Below, in pieces: positions 8,262-15,839 of a stretch of DNA of 64,000 bases. The first letter of the stretch is position 1. The number at the start of each line of letters is the position of its first letter. Under the pieces are notes generated by a model that was not told the DNA's origin, did no database searches, and was given only the letters and a program-made list of their open reading frames with translations. The stretch covers positions 5,281,501 to 5,345,500 of the forward strand of contig NZ_CP043489.1 of the NCBI RefSeq assembly GCF_008330945.1, in the 5' to 3' direction. The position numbers and the translations under genes were made by a program. The stretch is from Labrys sp. KNU-23 (GTDB lineage: Bacteria > Pseudomonadota > Alphaproteobacteria > Rhizobiales > Labraceae).

Positions 8262-8331
8262 GGCTATCCAGCTCTCTTCCAGGCAGCGAAGGTGGGAGCG
8301 CTGGATGCCCGGGGCAAGCCCGGGCATGACA
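8262..8331. repeat. REP-type palindromes (half of interrupted copy plus an intact copy)
   Basis: The right arm of the IS-split palindrome (CGGCTATCCAG) is followed about 30 bases later by an intact inverted repeat, GGATGCCCGGGGC then AAGCCCGGGCATG, at about 8301-8329. Together with the left arm at about 6957-6970 these form two REP units in opposite orientation. Such units are common intergenic elements in alphaproteobacteria. There is no regular spacer array, so this is not CRISPR. Confidence 0.7.
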
Positions 8332-8418
8332 AAAGTGGCGTTTCGGTCATTTGCGGACAACGCCTTGGCGAAAGCTCGGCCATTATTGACTTCATCAAAC
8401 TCGAAGACATAACAGCCT

Positions 8419-9024
8419 CTAGCTCCGTGCCACGCGGGCATAGGCATCAGCAGACATCCACTCACCATTCTCGATCGGGCGGCCGAGGAAGGCGCTGAAA
8501 TAGCGTTTCATGTCGGCCCTGTCGCTGGACTTCGGATGTTCGGCCAGCAGGCGCCAAGCCTGCATGATGTGGCCGTGTGTGAAAATGGCGATGCGATCGA
8601 GGCCGAGCGCTTCGATGCGGCGGGCCGTGGCCCTGACACGCTCCAGCATCTGGGCAAAGGATTCGGCACCGGGTCCGTCGACCCGCTCGGGATCGGCAAG
8701 GCGCCAATAGGCGTCCACCAGCGGGCGACGCTGCTCCATCGTGGTGTTCGCGCAGCGAACCGGCGACAGATAGGTGAACTCCTGCACCGGCCAGGTTTCG
8801 ATCGGCACCGCCGCAAAACGTTCGGCCGTCGGCGCGGCCGTCTGGCGCGCGCGCAGATAGGGCGACACCACGATCAGCTCCGGGGCTCGTTCGAACCTCG
8901 CTGCCACTGCACGCGCCTGCTGCCAGCCGGTCTCAGTCAGCGGCGCCGAAGAAGCATCCTTGCTGACCGCCCCGGCATTGGCGGTGCTTTCCGCATGGCG
9001 GATCAGCCAGAATTCACGCGCCAT
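8419..9024 (-). CDS. histidine phosphatase (phosphoglycerate-mutase-like) family protein
   Basis: This 201-residue protein has the branch-1 histidine phosphatase signature LIRHAESTANAG near residues 7-18 (phospho-acceptor His10). Further residues are the Arg in SPYLRARQTA, a Glu in the insertion, and the second catalytic His in IFTHGHIMQ near residue 150. The ATG at 9024 has GGAGG upstream; a TTG start 5 codons earlier is less likely. Family members remove phosphate from sugars, proteins or nucleotides. The substrate is unknown. It is tail to tail with the IS. Confidence 0.85.
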   Translation of the reverse strand: MAREFWLIRHAESTANAGAVSKDASSAPLTETGWQQARAVAARFERAPELIVVSPYLRARQTAAPTAERFAAVPIETWPVQEFTYLSPVRCANTTMEQRRPLVDAYWRLADPERVDGPGAESFAQMLERVRATARRIEALGLDRIAIFTHGHIMQAWRLLAEHPKSSDRADMKRYFSAFLGRPIENGEWMSADAYARVARS

Positions 9025-9057
9025 GCCGCCTCCGGGCAACCGGCAACGGAACGGACT

Positions 9058-9363
9058 TCACTCGAAAACCTCGAAGGGCCGCCGAAGCCGATCGTCACGA
9101 TCGACCTGGCGGGCTTTGAGCTTGAGTTCGCAGCCACCGCAAATGTCCGGGCGGGTCGTGAAGGCCTTGGATGCCTTGTCCTTGGCATCGGGTGCCCATT
9201 GCGAGGTGGAATTTCCCAGGCCGTGCGCCTTGTCGGAGGCCGCACCCGGTTTCTTATGCCTGGGTTGCTCCACTGTCAGATCCGGCAACGTGAATTCCTC
9301 TGCCAGGACAGAGGTGCCAAGCAGAGGCAGGAGAAGGAGGGCGGTGCAGGCGGATAGCTTCAT
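9058..9363 (-). CDS. small secreted protein of unknown function
   Basis: This 101-residue protein has a clear Sec signal (MKLSACTALLLLPLLGTSVL, cleavage probably after LAEE). The mature part has a CGGC motif near residue 74 (PDICGGCELKLK), a redox- or metal-type CxxC. It also has charged Lys-rich stretches (DAKDKASKAF). I do not recognise the family. The start at ATG 9363 fits the signal peptide; the frame stays open far upstream, but that part is antisense to the LysE-type gene. Confidence 0.6.
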   Translation of the reverse strand: MKLSACTALLLLPLLGTSVLAEEFTLPDLTVEQPRHKKPGAASDKAHGLGNSTSQWAPDAKDKASKAFTTRPDICGGCELKLKARQVDRDDRLRRPFEVFE

Positions 9364-9543
9364 GAGCAACCCCAGCGTCAGGCATTGCCGGTATGACAAG
9401 GCCGACGAGTCGACAGCAATATTCCAGCATAACACGCCCCCGACGAGGGGGTAGAGGCTTTCGCCGAGAGCTCTTTGACGAGGTTCTTGCCTTGTCCCCG
9501 ACCTTGTGGCTTGCTCCGCCGCGGAAATGACAAGGAGCGACCA

Positions 9544-10173
9544 ATGCCTGATCCGACACTCTGGGGACTGTTCGTTCTCGCATCGATCACGCTGCTGCTG
9601 ACCCCGGGACCGGCAGTGCTCTTCATCGTGGCGCGCTCGGTCGAACGGGGCAAGGTCGCGGGCCTGGTTTCCGTCCTCGGCATCCATCTGGGCACCATTG
9701 TCCATATCGTCGCCGCGGCGGTCGGGCTTTCGGCCTTGATCGTCTCCTCGACGCTGGCCTTTTCCGTGGTCAAGTATCTGGGCGCAGCCTATCTGCTCTG
9801 GATCGGCGTCCGTACGCTGATGGCGCCGGATCTGCCGCCGGAGATCTCTGCCAAGTCGACCAAGCCGCTGCATCGGCTGTTTCAGGAAGGCTTCATCGTC
9901 AACCTGTTCAATCCGAAGACGGCGATCTTCTTCCTGGCCTTCCTGCCGCAGTTCGTCGACCCGGCGCGGGGCGCCCTGCATTGGCAGATCCTCGTGCTCG
10001 GCTTCACCTTCATGGGGCTTGGCATGCTGAGCGATGCCATGTTCGCCCTGGCGGCCGGCGCGGCCGGGGATTTCCTGCGCCGCAGCCGGCGCTTCCTTCG
10101 GTTCCAGCGCTGGTTCGCCGGCCTGTCCTTCATCGGCCTGGGCGTGACGGCGGCACTCGTTTCGCGCAAGTAG
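9544..10173 (+). CDS. LysE/RhtB-family translocator
   Basis: This 209-residue inner-membrane protein has five to six hydrophobic segments. It carries the family hallmarks LTPGPAVLFIVARSVERGK (residues 20-38), GIHLGTIVH, YLGAAYLLWIGVRTL, and FIVNLFNPKTAIFFLAFLPQ near residues 118-137. The family exports amino acids or related metabolites. AAGGAG lies 8 bases before the ATG. It is a single gene, convergent with the DUF1801 protein. The substrate is not predictable. Confidence 0.9.
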   Translation: MPDPTLWGLFVLASITLLLTPGPAVLFIVARSVERGKVAGLVSVLGIHLGTIVHIVAAAVGLSALIVSSTLAFSVVKYLGAAYLLWIGVRTLMAPDLPPEISAKSTKPLHRLFQEGFIVNLFNPKTAIFFLAFLPQFVDPARGALHWQILVLGFTFMGLGMLSDAMFALAAGAAGDFLRRSRRFLRFQRWFAGLSFIGLGVTAALVSRK

Positions 10174-10180
10174 GAACGCC

Positions 10181-10600
10181 CTACCGGGTGCCATGGCCCT
10201 GGAGATGATAAGTCAGCGCCATGGCGATACAGTGCCGGAGGGGCCCATCGGGTGGTGTCGTCGCGGGATCGAACAGCAAGGCGCGCCGACCTTCATAAGT
10301 GAATGTACCGGAGTAGTGCGAACGGTAGAGCTCGACGAGCCGCGTCTGGCACGGAACATAGAGCGCATAGCAATTTTCCGATCGTCGATGGGCGTTGATC
10401 CGGATCGTGGTGCCGATCCGTTTGCGTACGGGATGATAGGCGGGCTCACCCCATTTCAGGGTTTCCACCATGCCGCCGAGTTCGGCCAAGCTGGAACCGA
10501 CCTCGAGGATCATCTCGCGCAGCCGGAGCACGGGCTGGCAAAGGCGCTGCGGCAGAGCCGCAAAAGCCGACGATAGGGCGGCATCGGCGAAAGGCAGCAT
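10181..10600 (-). CDS. DUF1801 domain protein
   Basis: This 139-residue soluble protein has the DUF1801/YdhG pattern: an N-terminal helix with LPQRLCQPVLRLREMILEVG, the central VETLKWGEPAYH, and a strand region TTIRINAHRRSENCYALYVP. The family has a TATA-box-binding-like fold; its function is not established. The ATG at 10600 is chosen over an in-frame TTG at 10606. It ends 8 bases from the convergent LysE-type gene. Confidence 0.75.
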   Translation of the reverse strand: MLPFADAALSSAFAALPQRLCQPVLRLREMILEVGSSLAELGGMVETLKWGEPAYHPVRKRIGTTIRINAHRRSENCYALYVPCQTRLVELYRSHYSGTFTYEGRRALLFDPATTPPDGPLRHCIAMALTYHLQGHGTR

Positions 10601-10726
10601 GGGCAAGGTCGTCTCCGCTCAAGGACTGGCATGGTAGGACATCGGCCTTGATCCGGCTTGCCAAAACGGGCCATTGCGCGCTGCGAGGCAGCCTCTTATC
10701 GATTTCGTCGATGGATAGGTTCTAGA

Positions 10727-10752
10727 GATGACAACTATTCGTGCGTGTCATC
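10727..10752. promoter_or_regulatory. inverted repeat GATGACA-N12-TGTCATC upstream of the GST gene
   Basis: Perfect 7-base arms lie about 75 bases before the glutathionyl-hydroquinone reductase start. It could be a repressor site or part of the promoter; no cognate regulator is identifiable. Confidence 0.35.
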
Positions 10753-10827
10753 CCGTGACAGCATCGCTGCCTTCGGCGGTTTGTCTGCCGATGCGTCAGG
10801 ACGATTGAGCAAGCGCGAGGCGGCATC

Positions 10828-11805
10828 ATGGGCGAGTTGATCGATGGGCAATGGCATCGCACCGCCCCGACCAAGCTGATGGCCGACGGCAGGTTGAAGC
10901 GGCCGCCCTCGGTTTATCGGGACTGGATTTCGCCCCGGGCAGGGGCGCCCTTCAAGCCCGAGGCCGGGCGCTATCATCTCTATGTCTCGCTGGCCTGCCC
11001 CTGGGCCCATCGCACCCTGATCATGCGCAGCCTCAAGGGGCTGGAGAGGTTGATCGGCCTCTCCGTGGTCAATTGGTTGATGGGTGAGGACGGCTGGAGC
11101 TTCGATCCCGGGCCCGGCGTGGTGGCGGACAGTGTCAACGGTGTGGCCAAGCTCCATGAGCTCTATACGCTGGGAGATCCCGGCGCCACCACGCGCGTCA
11201 CCGTCCCCGTGCTGTGGGACAAGGCGAGCCGGCGCATCGTCTCAAACGAATCCGCCGAGATCATCCGCATGTTCAATGCGGCTTTCGATGGCATTGGTGC
11301 CAGCTCCGGTGACTACTATCCGGCCGAACTGCGCTCGGAGATCGATGCCGTCAACGAGCGCATCTATGAAAGCCTCAACAATGGTGTCTACAAGGCGGGC
11401 TTCGCTACCACGCAGGCCGCCTATGAGGAGGCGGCGAATGCCGTCTTCGAGACCCTGGATTGGCTGGAGCTGCGGCTTGAGCGCCAGCCATTCCTGCTGG
11501 GCGAATACCTGACCGAGGCCGACATCCGCCTGTTTACGACGTTGCTGCGCTTCGACCCGGTCTATCATGGCCACTTCAAATGCAACCGGCGCATGATCAC
11601 CGCTTACCCCGCACTCTGGGACTATACGCGGGCGCTTCATCAGCATCCGCTTGTCCGGCCGACCATCGCCATGGATCACATCAAGGGGCATTATTATGGC
11701 AGCCACCCCTGGATCAATCCGAGCCGTATCGTGCCCCTCGGCCCCGACCTCGACTATGATGCCCCCGTCTCCGGTTTGCGTGCCTCGGCAGCCCGTACCG
11801 CATGA
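10828..11805 (+). CDS. yqjG: glutathionyl-hydroquinone reductase (xi-class GST, YqjG-like)
   Basis: This 325-residue protein matches the xi-class glutathione transferases, which reductively remove glutathione from glutathionyl-hydroquinones. The catalytic Cys is in LACPWAHRTLIMR near residue 56. The C-terminal all-alpha domain contains LLGEYLTEADIRLFTTLLRF and the class-specific aromatic segment HIKGHYYGSHPWINP near residues 285-299. GAGG precedes the ATG. It is divergent from the DUF1801 gene and convergent with the LysR gene. Like the mhq-type genes at 36-1681 it points to quinone handling, but the two loci are 9 kb apart. Confidence 0.9.
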   Translation: MGELIDGQWHRTAPTKLMADGRLKRPPSVYRDWISPRAGAPFKPEAGRYHLYVSLACPWAHRTLIMRSLKGLERLIGLSVVNWLMGEDGWSFDPGPGVVADSVNGVAKLHELYTLGDPGATTRVTVPVLWDKASRRIVSNESAEIIRMFNAAFDGIGASSGDYYPAELRSEIDAVNERIYESLNNGVYKAGFATTQAAYEEAANAVFETLDWLELRLERQPFLLGEYLTEADIRLFTTLLRFDPVYHGHFKCNRRMITAYPALWDYTRALHQHPLVRPTIAMDHIKGHYYGSHPWINPSRIVPLGPDLDYDAPVSGLRASAARTA

Positions 11806-11811
11806 TGTCCG

Positions 11812-12696
11812 TCAGGATGCTCGATGGTATTTCATCGCCGGTTCGCCGGGCATCGTGGTGAAGGCTTCGCGCAGATGATCGGCGAGCAGCCCTGCTGCCC
11901 GTGTCAGGCTGGGGCCGGCATGGAGCCTGATCTCGGCGCCGGGCAGGGCGGGTAGGCCCTCTTCCACAGACAGGCTGCGCAAGCTGCGCGGCAGGAAGCT
12001 CGATTTCACCACTGTAATCGCCAGTCCCTGGGCGGCAATCGCTTCCACGGTTGCCAGATTGTGCGACACGAAGGCCAGGCGCCACGGCCGCTGCGCGGCA
12101 TCAAGGGCCTCGATCGCCCATTTTCGGAAGAGACAGCCCATCGGATAGAGCGCCACCGGGAGAGGATCGATGAGCCAGGCCTGGTGCGCCGCGCTGGCTG
12201 CCCAGACCGGCTGCTCCAGCCGCAGCAATTCGCCGTCCCCATGCCCCCGCGCATGCATGGCGATGACGAGATCATAGCTGTCACCGAGGCGGCCGAGCAT
12301 GGTGCTGGTCAGGCCGGTTTCCATCTCGACATGAATACGGGGATAGAGGGAGAGGAAGCGCGCCAGCAAGGCGGGCAGAACGTGGCTGCCGTAATCATCC
12401 ATCACACCCAAGCGTACACGGCCTTCCAACTGGTGTTCGCGGAGCCTGCCAACCGCCTCTTCGTTCAGGGCGAGGATGCGCCGCGCATAGGCGAGCAGGC
12501 TTTCGCCAGCCTGGGTCAACTCGACCGTGGTGGTGCTGCGACGGAACAACTCCGTGGCGACCCGCATTTCGAGACGCCGGATCTGCATACTCACGGCCGA
12601 TTGCGTGCGATTGAGGCTGACGGCGGCCCGCGTGAAGGAGCTGTGATCGGCCACGGCCAGAAAGGCCCTCAGCAGATCGGGATCGAGTGTCATCAT
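11812..12696 (-). CDS. LysR-family transcriptional regulator
   Basis: This 294-residue protein has the LysR HTH at the extreme N-terminus (LDPDLLRAFLAVADHSSFTR followed by AAVSLNRTQSAVSMQIRRLE) and an effector domain from about residue 90 (GRVRLGVMDDYGSHVLPALL). Three consecutive start codons occur (GTG 12699, ATG 12696, ATG 12693); the middle one is used here. A 44-base motif overlapping the start recurs in front of the EamA exporter gene at 13570, suggesting that the regulator controls both itself and that exporter (inference). Confidence 0.85.
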   Translation of the reverse strand: MMTLDPDLLRAFLAVADHSSFTRAAVSLNRTQSAVSMQIRRLEMRVATELFRRSTTTVELTQAGESLLAYARRILALNEEAVGRLREHQLEGRVRLGVMDDYGSHVLPALLARFLSLYPRIHVEMETGLTSTMLGRLGDSYDLVIAMHARGHGDGELLRLEQPVWAASAAHQAWLIDPLPVALYPMGCLFRKWAIEALDAAQRPWRLAFVSHNLATVEAIAAQGLAITVVKSSFLPRSLRSLSVEEGLPALPGAEIRLHAGPSLTRAAGLLADHLREAFTTMPGEPAMKYHRAS

Positions 12697-12736
12697 CACA
12701 CATCATGATGATATCTAGGGAAGAAATGCAATTTCC
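12693..12736. repeat. direct-repeat copy 1 (44 bp) overlapping the LysR start
   Basis: It begins TCATCACACATCATGATGAT and matches 13469-13512 at 32 of 44 positions without gaps; the first 22 bases match at 20. It may be a LysR operator, or one end of a duplication made when the intervening segment was acquired. Confidence 0.6.
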
Positions 12737-12911
12737 TTATGAAGCCTCCCTCCGTCCACTCCGCTCGGAAGTGACCAGGCAGACCCCATTCATGTTCCGG
12801 ACAGCTTTGTTTTTCCCAATCCACTTTCCATGACGTAGGGAGCCTTCTTGATAATTCATTCGGAACTAGGGATAGATTCTCAAGACAGGTGCATTTCTGG
12901 AAGGGGAAGCC

Positions 12912-13343
12912 ATGGATGGAGCATATTTGTCGGCATTGGCGGCTCTTGCCGGATCGAGTATCGGAGCGTTTGCATCCTTTGCAACCACTTGGCTCAATCA
13001 GAGCTATCAGCAGAGAGTCCAGCGTCTCTCCAATGAAATGTCACGGCGCGAAAGAATATTTGGAGAATTTATTGATGAAGCGTCAAAAGTATACGGCGAT
13101 GCCATGGAAAACGATTTAACCGACACGGGAAAATTGATCAAACTTTATTCAATCAAGAATAGAATGAAGTTATTTTCGGGAGACGAGGTTATCGCAAGGG
13201 CTGAAGAAGTCCTTCAAATGATCGTGAAGAGATATTCCTCGGAGAAGGTAGATTTTTCTCACTTCGATGCCAACAAGCTTCGAGAGGCCGATCTTCTGTT
13301 TGGCTTTACAGAAGCGTGCCGAAAAGAAATCGTTCGGTATTGA
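12912..13343 (+). CDS. membrane-anchored hypothetical protein on AT-richer DNA
   Basis: This 143-residue protein has an N-terminal hydrophobic segment (YLSALAALAGSSIGAFASFA, residues 4-23), then a long charged helical region with coiled-coil character (QQRVQRLSNEMSRRERIFGE). It resembles small single-membrane-span proteins of unknown function that I know from other alphaproteobacteria, without an assigned role. AAGGGGA precedes the ATG. Base composition is visibly lower in GC than both neighbours, and its codons use more A/T at third positions, which suggests acquisition. It lies between a LysR gene and an exporter that share a duplicated motif. Confidence 0.7.
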   Translation: MDGAYLSALAALAGSSIGAFASFATTWLNQSYQQRVQRLSNEMSRRERIFGEFIDEASKVYGDAMENDLTDTGKLIKLYSIKNRMKLFSGDEVIARAEEVLQMIVKRYSSEKVDFSHFDANKLREADLLFGFTEACRKEIVRY

Positions 13344-13468
13344 TGGCGGACGATGGGGGCAGGCCTCCATCGGTTCGTGGAAACCTCGCCGGGCAGTCGT
13401 CGGCGGCAGGGGGGCGGCAGACCTGCGGGCAACCTGGTCCCCCTGATCAGACCGTTGCCGTCAGACGG

Positions 13469-13512
13469 TCATCACACACCATGATGATGTTCATCAGCAA
13501 AATGCCATTCCC
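13469..13512. repeat. direct-repeat copy 2 (44 bp) upstream of the EamA exporter
   Basis: It begins TCATCACACACCATGATGAT and is the partner of 12693-12736, in the same orientation, 776 bases away and ending 57 bases before the exporter start. The conserved ends (first 22 bases, and AAATGC-ATT-CC) with a variable middle look like protein-binding sequence. Confidence 0.6.
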
Positions 13513-13569
13513 ACAGGGGACCGGTCTTCGCTAGCCTGTTCTCACGACGGCAAGACGAGGGCAGGGGCG

Positions 13570-14496
13570 ATGTGGGGTGTTCTGGCGGCCGTCCTGTCGA
13601 GCGGCATCGGGGGTACGGCCGTGGTGGCCACGCGCTCGCTCTCGAAGACGATCGACCCGATCACGCTGGGCGCCCTGCGTTTCGGACTCGGCTTCCTCTT
13701 CCTGCTGCCGGTTGCGTGCCTGCGTCGCGAAGCCTGGCCGCCACGGCGCGACTGGCCGGGCGTGGCCGGACTGGGCCTCCTGTTTTTCGGGCTGTTCCCG
13801 ATCCTGTTCAATGCCGCGCTCTCTTTCACCACGGCGGCGCGCGGCGCCATTGCCCTGTCGGCATTGCCGGTCTTGACCATGCTGGCGGCCGCGGCTCTGC
13901 GGGCCGAAACCATGAATGCACGCAAGGTCCTGGGTGTCCTGGTGACCATGTCCGGAGTGGCGCTCGCCCTGCTCTCGGGCCTCGCCACAGCGCCGCCGGG
14001 CGCCTGGCGCGGCGACCTCCTGATGCTCGGCGCGGCGCTGACCATGGCTCTCTATACGATCTGGTCTCGGCCATTCGTCGGCCGTTCGGGACCCGTTCGC
14101 TTCACCCTGGCGGCGATGGGCATCGGCGCGCTCTGCCTCGTCTCGGTCGCGGCAATTGGCGGAGGATTGGCGAATCTTCGCCGGCTTCCGGCGGAAGCCT
14201 GGCTGGCTGCCGGCTATCTCGGCATCGTCGGCAGCGCGCTAGTCTTCTTCCTGTGGTCTTTCGCGGTCACCCGCACGACACCGACGCTGGTGGCGATCGC
14301 GGTGGCCGTCAACCCGATCACCGCCAGCCTGGCGGGGGACTTCTTCCTGGGGGAAAGATTGGGCTGGAACTTCGCGGCAGGTCTCAGCCTGGTCTGCCTC
14401 GGCATTGTCATCGCGGCAACCAAAGCCGGCTTGCGTGCGGGAAAGCCATTCAGCGAGAAACGTCGGTCTCGCCTCCGAACACGACCCCGCGGTTGA
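13570..14496 (+). CDS. EamA/DMT-family transporter
   Basis: This 308-residue inner-membrane protein has ten hydrophobic segments in two homologous EamA halves; the second starts near GDLLMLGAALTMALYTIWSR (about residue 148). Features such as DPITLGALRFGLGFLFLLP and GIVGSALVFFLWSFAV are family-typical. The family exports metabolites or drugs. The last dozen residues (KRRSRLRTRPRG) are translated across the antisense of the truncated beta-barrel gene and look non-native. Probably controlled by the LysR at 11812-12696. Confidence 0.85.
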   Translation: MWGVLAAVLSSGIGGTAVVATRSLSKTIDPITLGALRFGLGFLFLLPVACLRREAWPPRRDWPGVAGLGLLFFGLFPILFNAALSFTTAARGAIALSALPVLTMLAAAALRAETMNARKVLGVLVTMSGVALALLSGLATAPPGAWRGDLLMLGAALTMALYTIWSRPFVGRSGPVRFTLAAMGIGALCLVSVAAIGGGLANLRRLPAEAWLAAGYLGIVGSALVFFLWSFAVTRTTPTLVAIAVAVNPITASLAGDFFLGERLGWNFAAGLSLVCLGIVIAATKAGLRAGKPFSEKRRSRLRTRPRG

Positions 14497-14764
14497 ACTG
14501 GTAATTATAGCCCGCGTGAGCCCCGAAACTGGAGCCGAGGTCCGAGGAGGATCGGCTGGCGCCATCCGTGCTCAATTTCGCCCTGCCCTGGGACAGCCCG
14601 GCATGGCCGCCGGCATAGAACCCGGTCCAATCATAGGGGCCAGACGCCTTCTTGGCATCCAAGGGCGGTGGAGCGAATTTGTTCTCCTTGGGAGCAAATC
14701 CATCGGCGAAGGCAGAGCCGGCAAACACGAGCAAGGCGCCGGCGGCAATAGCAAGGGTCTTCAT
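14450..14764 (-). pseudogene. truncated outer-membrane beta-barrel protein (porin-like)
   Basis: The 104-residue reading frame has a Sec signal (MKTLAIAAGALLVFAGSAFA) and the beginning of a rhizobial-type outer-membrane beta-barrel: YDWTGFYAGGHAGLSQG then GSSFGAHAGYNYQFNRGVVF. Full-length family members run to roughly 200 or more residues. This one stops after GGETDVSR, where its frame runs into the 3-prime end of the EamA gene, so most of the barrel is missing. The promoter side is intact (GGAG before ATG 14764). It is most likely a deletion remnant; a short secreted product cannot be excluded. Confidence 0.7.
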
Positions 14765-14877
14765 GGTCGACTCCGGCAATTCGGCAGGTTGATCGCAGAA
14801 TCTACAGAAGAATGCGACCGAATGAAGATCATATCCGCTTCAGGGGCAGCTCGAAGCACCATGGCATCGGCCCGCGT

Positions 14878-15174
14878 TCAGGCCCGACGATGGAGACGCA
14901 GGGGTTTGGTTGCCTCGCGCACCACGGTGCCCTTCGCCTCGAGATCGAGCTGAACGGCTTTCAGCCACCAGCCGGCTTTCGCTCCGCCGGGAAAGAGATC
15001 CTGCGACAGCAAGGGCAACAAATGCTGCTTGGCTTCGGCAACGGTCAGGCCAGGCGAGATATCCGGCAAGACGGCAAGGAGCGCCGCTTTCATCGCCTCA
15101 TACTTGGCTCTGTCGACGCGAACGACATGGCCGGGCGAAATCACGTTCTGGATGGCAATCCTCTCAACCGGCAT
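14878..15174 (-). CDS. DUF6958-type hypothetical protein
   Basis: This 98-residue soluble protein contains IQNVISPGHVVRVDRAKYEA, LPDISPGLTVAEAKQHLLPL and DLFPGGAKAGWWLKAVQLDL, a pattern I associate with the small DUF6958 family (no known function). The ATG at 15174 lies inside the last codons of the upstream GFA-type gene (stop at 15164), an 11-base overlap that suggests translational coupling. Both are probably controlled by the divergent TetR gene. Confidence 0.65.
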   Translation of the reverse strand: MPVERIAIQNVISPGHVVRVDRAKYEAMKAALLAVLPDISPGLTVAEAKQHLLPLLSQDLFPGGAKAGWWLKAVQLDLEAKGTVVREATKPLRLHRRA

Positions 15175-15724
15175 AATGACCAACCCCGCCCTTCACATAA
15201 TCGATCTTCGGCGCCCGAAAGCCCATGGCGATCCAGGCCGAAAGCAGCTTCCACATGAAACGGCCCGAATGCGAGGCATAGCTCGGCATATCGTCCGAGC
15301 GTTCGAAGCCGGCTCTGTGTTTTCCGGTCATCACCCGCATTTCCAGGGCAGGCTGGTCCGCCGCAGCAAAACGTTGCCTGTAGAGGCTCAGCCAGTGCCC
15401 CCTCTCGAATTCGAGAAACATGGGGGCGTTGCAACACTGCGCCAGGACACGTCTGGTCCTGGCGGCAGGTGTCAGCCGGTATTCGCGCAGCAACTCGGCT
15501 CCCTTGATGCAACGAACCCTGTCCTTCCGGTAGAGCACGAAGGGAGTGCCGCCATCGTCCTCCGCCATGGCGGGCGCACCCGGCAGCGCCTCGATCCGTT
15601 CTCGTGCGGTGCGGCAACTGGTGCAATGACAGACGGCGGCAACGATAGGGGCATCGACTGCTTCGAGTACGACCTGTCCGCATGGACAGGTGAGTGGACG
15701 AAGCCTTCCAGGTGAACGCGCCAT
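15164..15724 (-). CDS. GFA/CENP-V-type zinc-binding family protein
   Basis: This 186-residue protein has the cysteine arrangement of the glutathione-dependent formaldehyde-activating (GFA) fold: CPCGQVVLE near residues 13-21, CHCTSCRTA near residues 32-40, and QCCNAPMF near residues 96-103. The family binds zinc; a few members act on S-hydroxymethylglutathione, but most are uncharacterised. GGAGGG lies before the ATG. It is the first gene of a two-gene unit with the DUF6958 protein, divergent from a TetR gene across a perfect palindrome. Confidence 0.75.
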   Translation of the reverse strand: MARSPGRLRPLTCPCGQVVLEAVDAPIVAAVCHCTSCRTARERIEALPGAPAMAEDDGGTPFVLYRKDRVRCIKGAELLREYRLTPAARTRRVLAQCCNAPMFLEFERGHWLSLYRQRFAAADQPALEMRVMTGKHRAGFERSDDMPSYASHSGRFMWKLLSAWIAMGFRAPKIDYVKGGVGHYAG

Positions 15725-15756
15725 GGTCTGCCCTCCAGCATCATTTCTATAACTAG

Positions 15757-15771
15757 ACTGGACCGTCCAGT
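15757..15771. promoter_or_regulatory. palindromic TetR-type operator ACTGGACCGTCCAGT
   Basis: A perfect 7-1-7 palindrome lies between the divergent GFA-type operon and the TetR gene, 33 bases from the former start. Size and placement fit a TetR-family repressor site controlling both directions. Confidence 0.65.
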
Positions 15772-15839
15772 TTGATTTGTCAATCCGGATGGTCTATTTC
15801 CGAGCCGGTGCTATCCAGTGACAGAGGGGCATGGCGGCC

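Noticed and set aside
8262..8331. CRISPR-like repeats beside the IS
   Set aside because: There are only two inverted palindromes with no regular spacers and no cas genes; they are REP units.
9364..10194. Upstream extension of the small secreted protein on the minus strand
   Set aside because: It is antisense to the LysE-type exporter; the signal peptide at 9363 marks the start.
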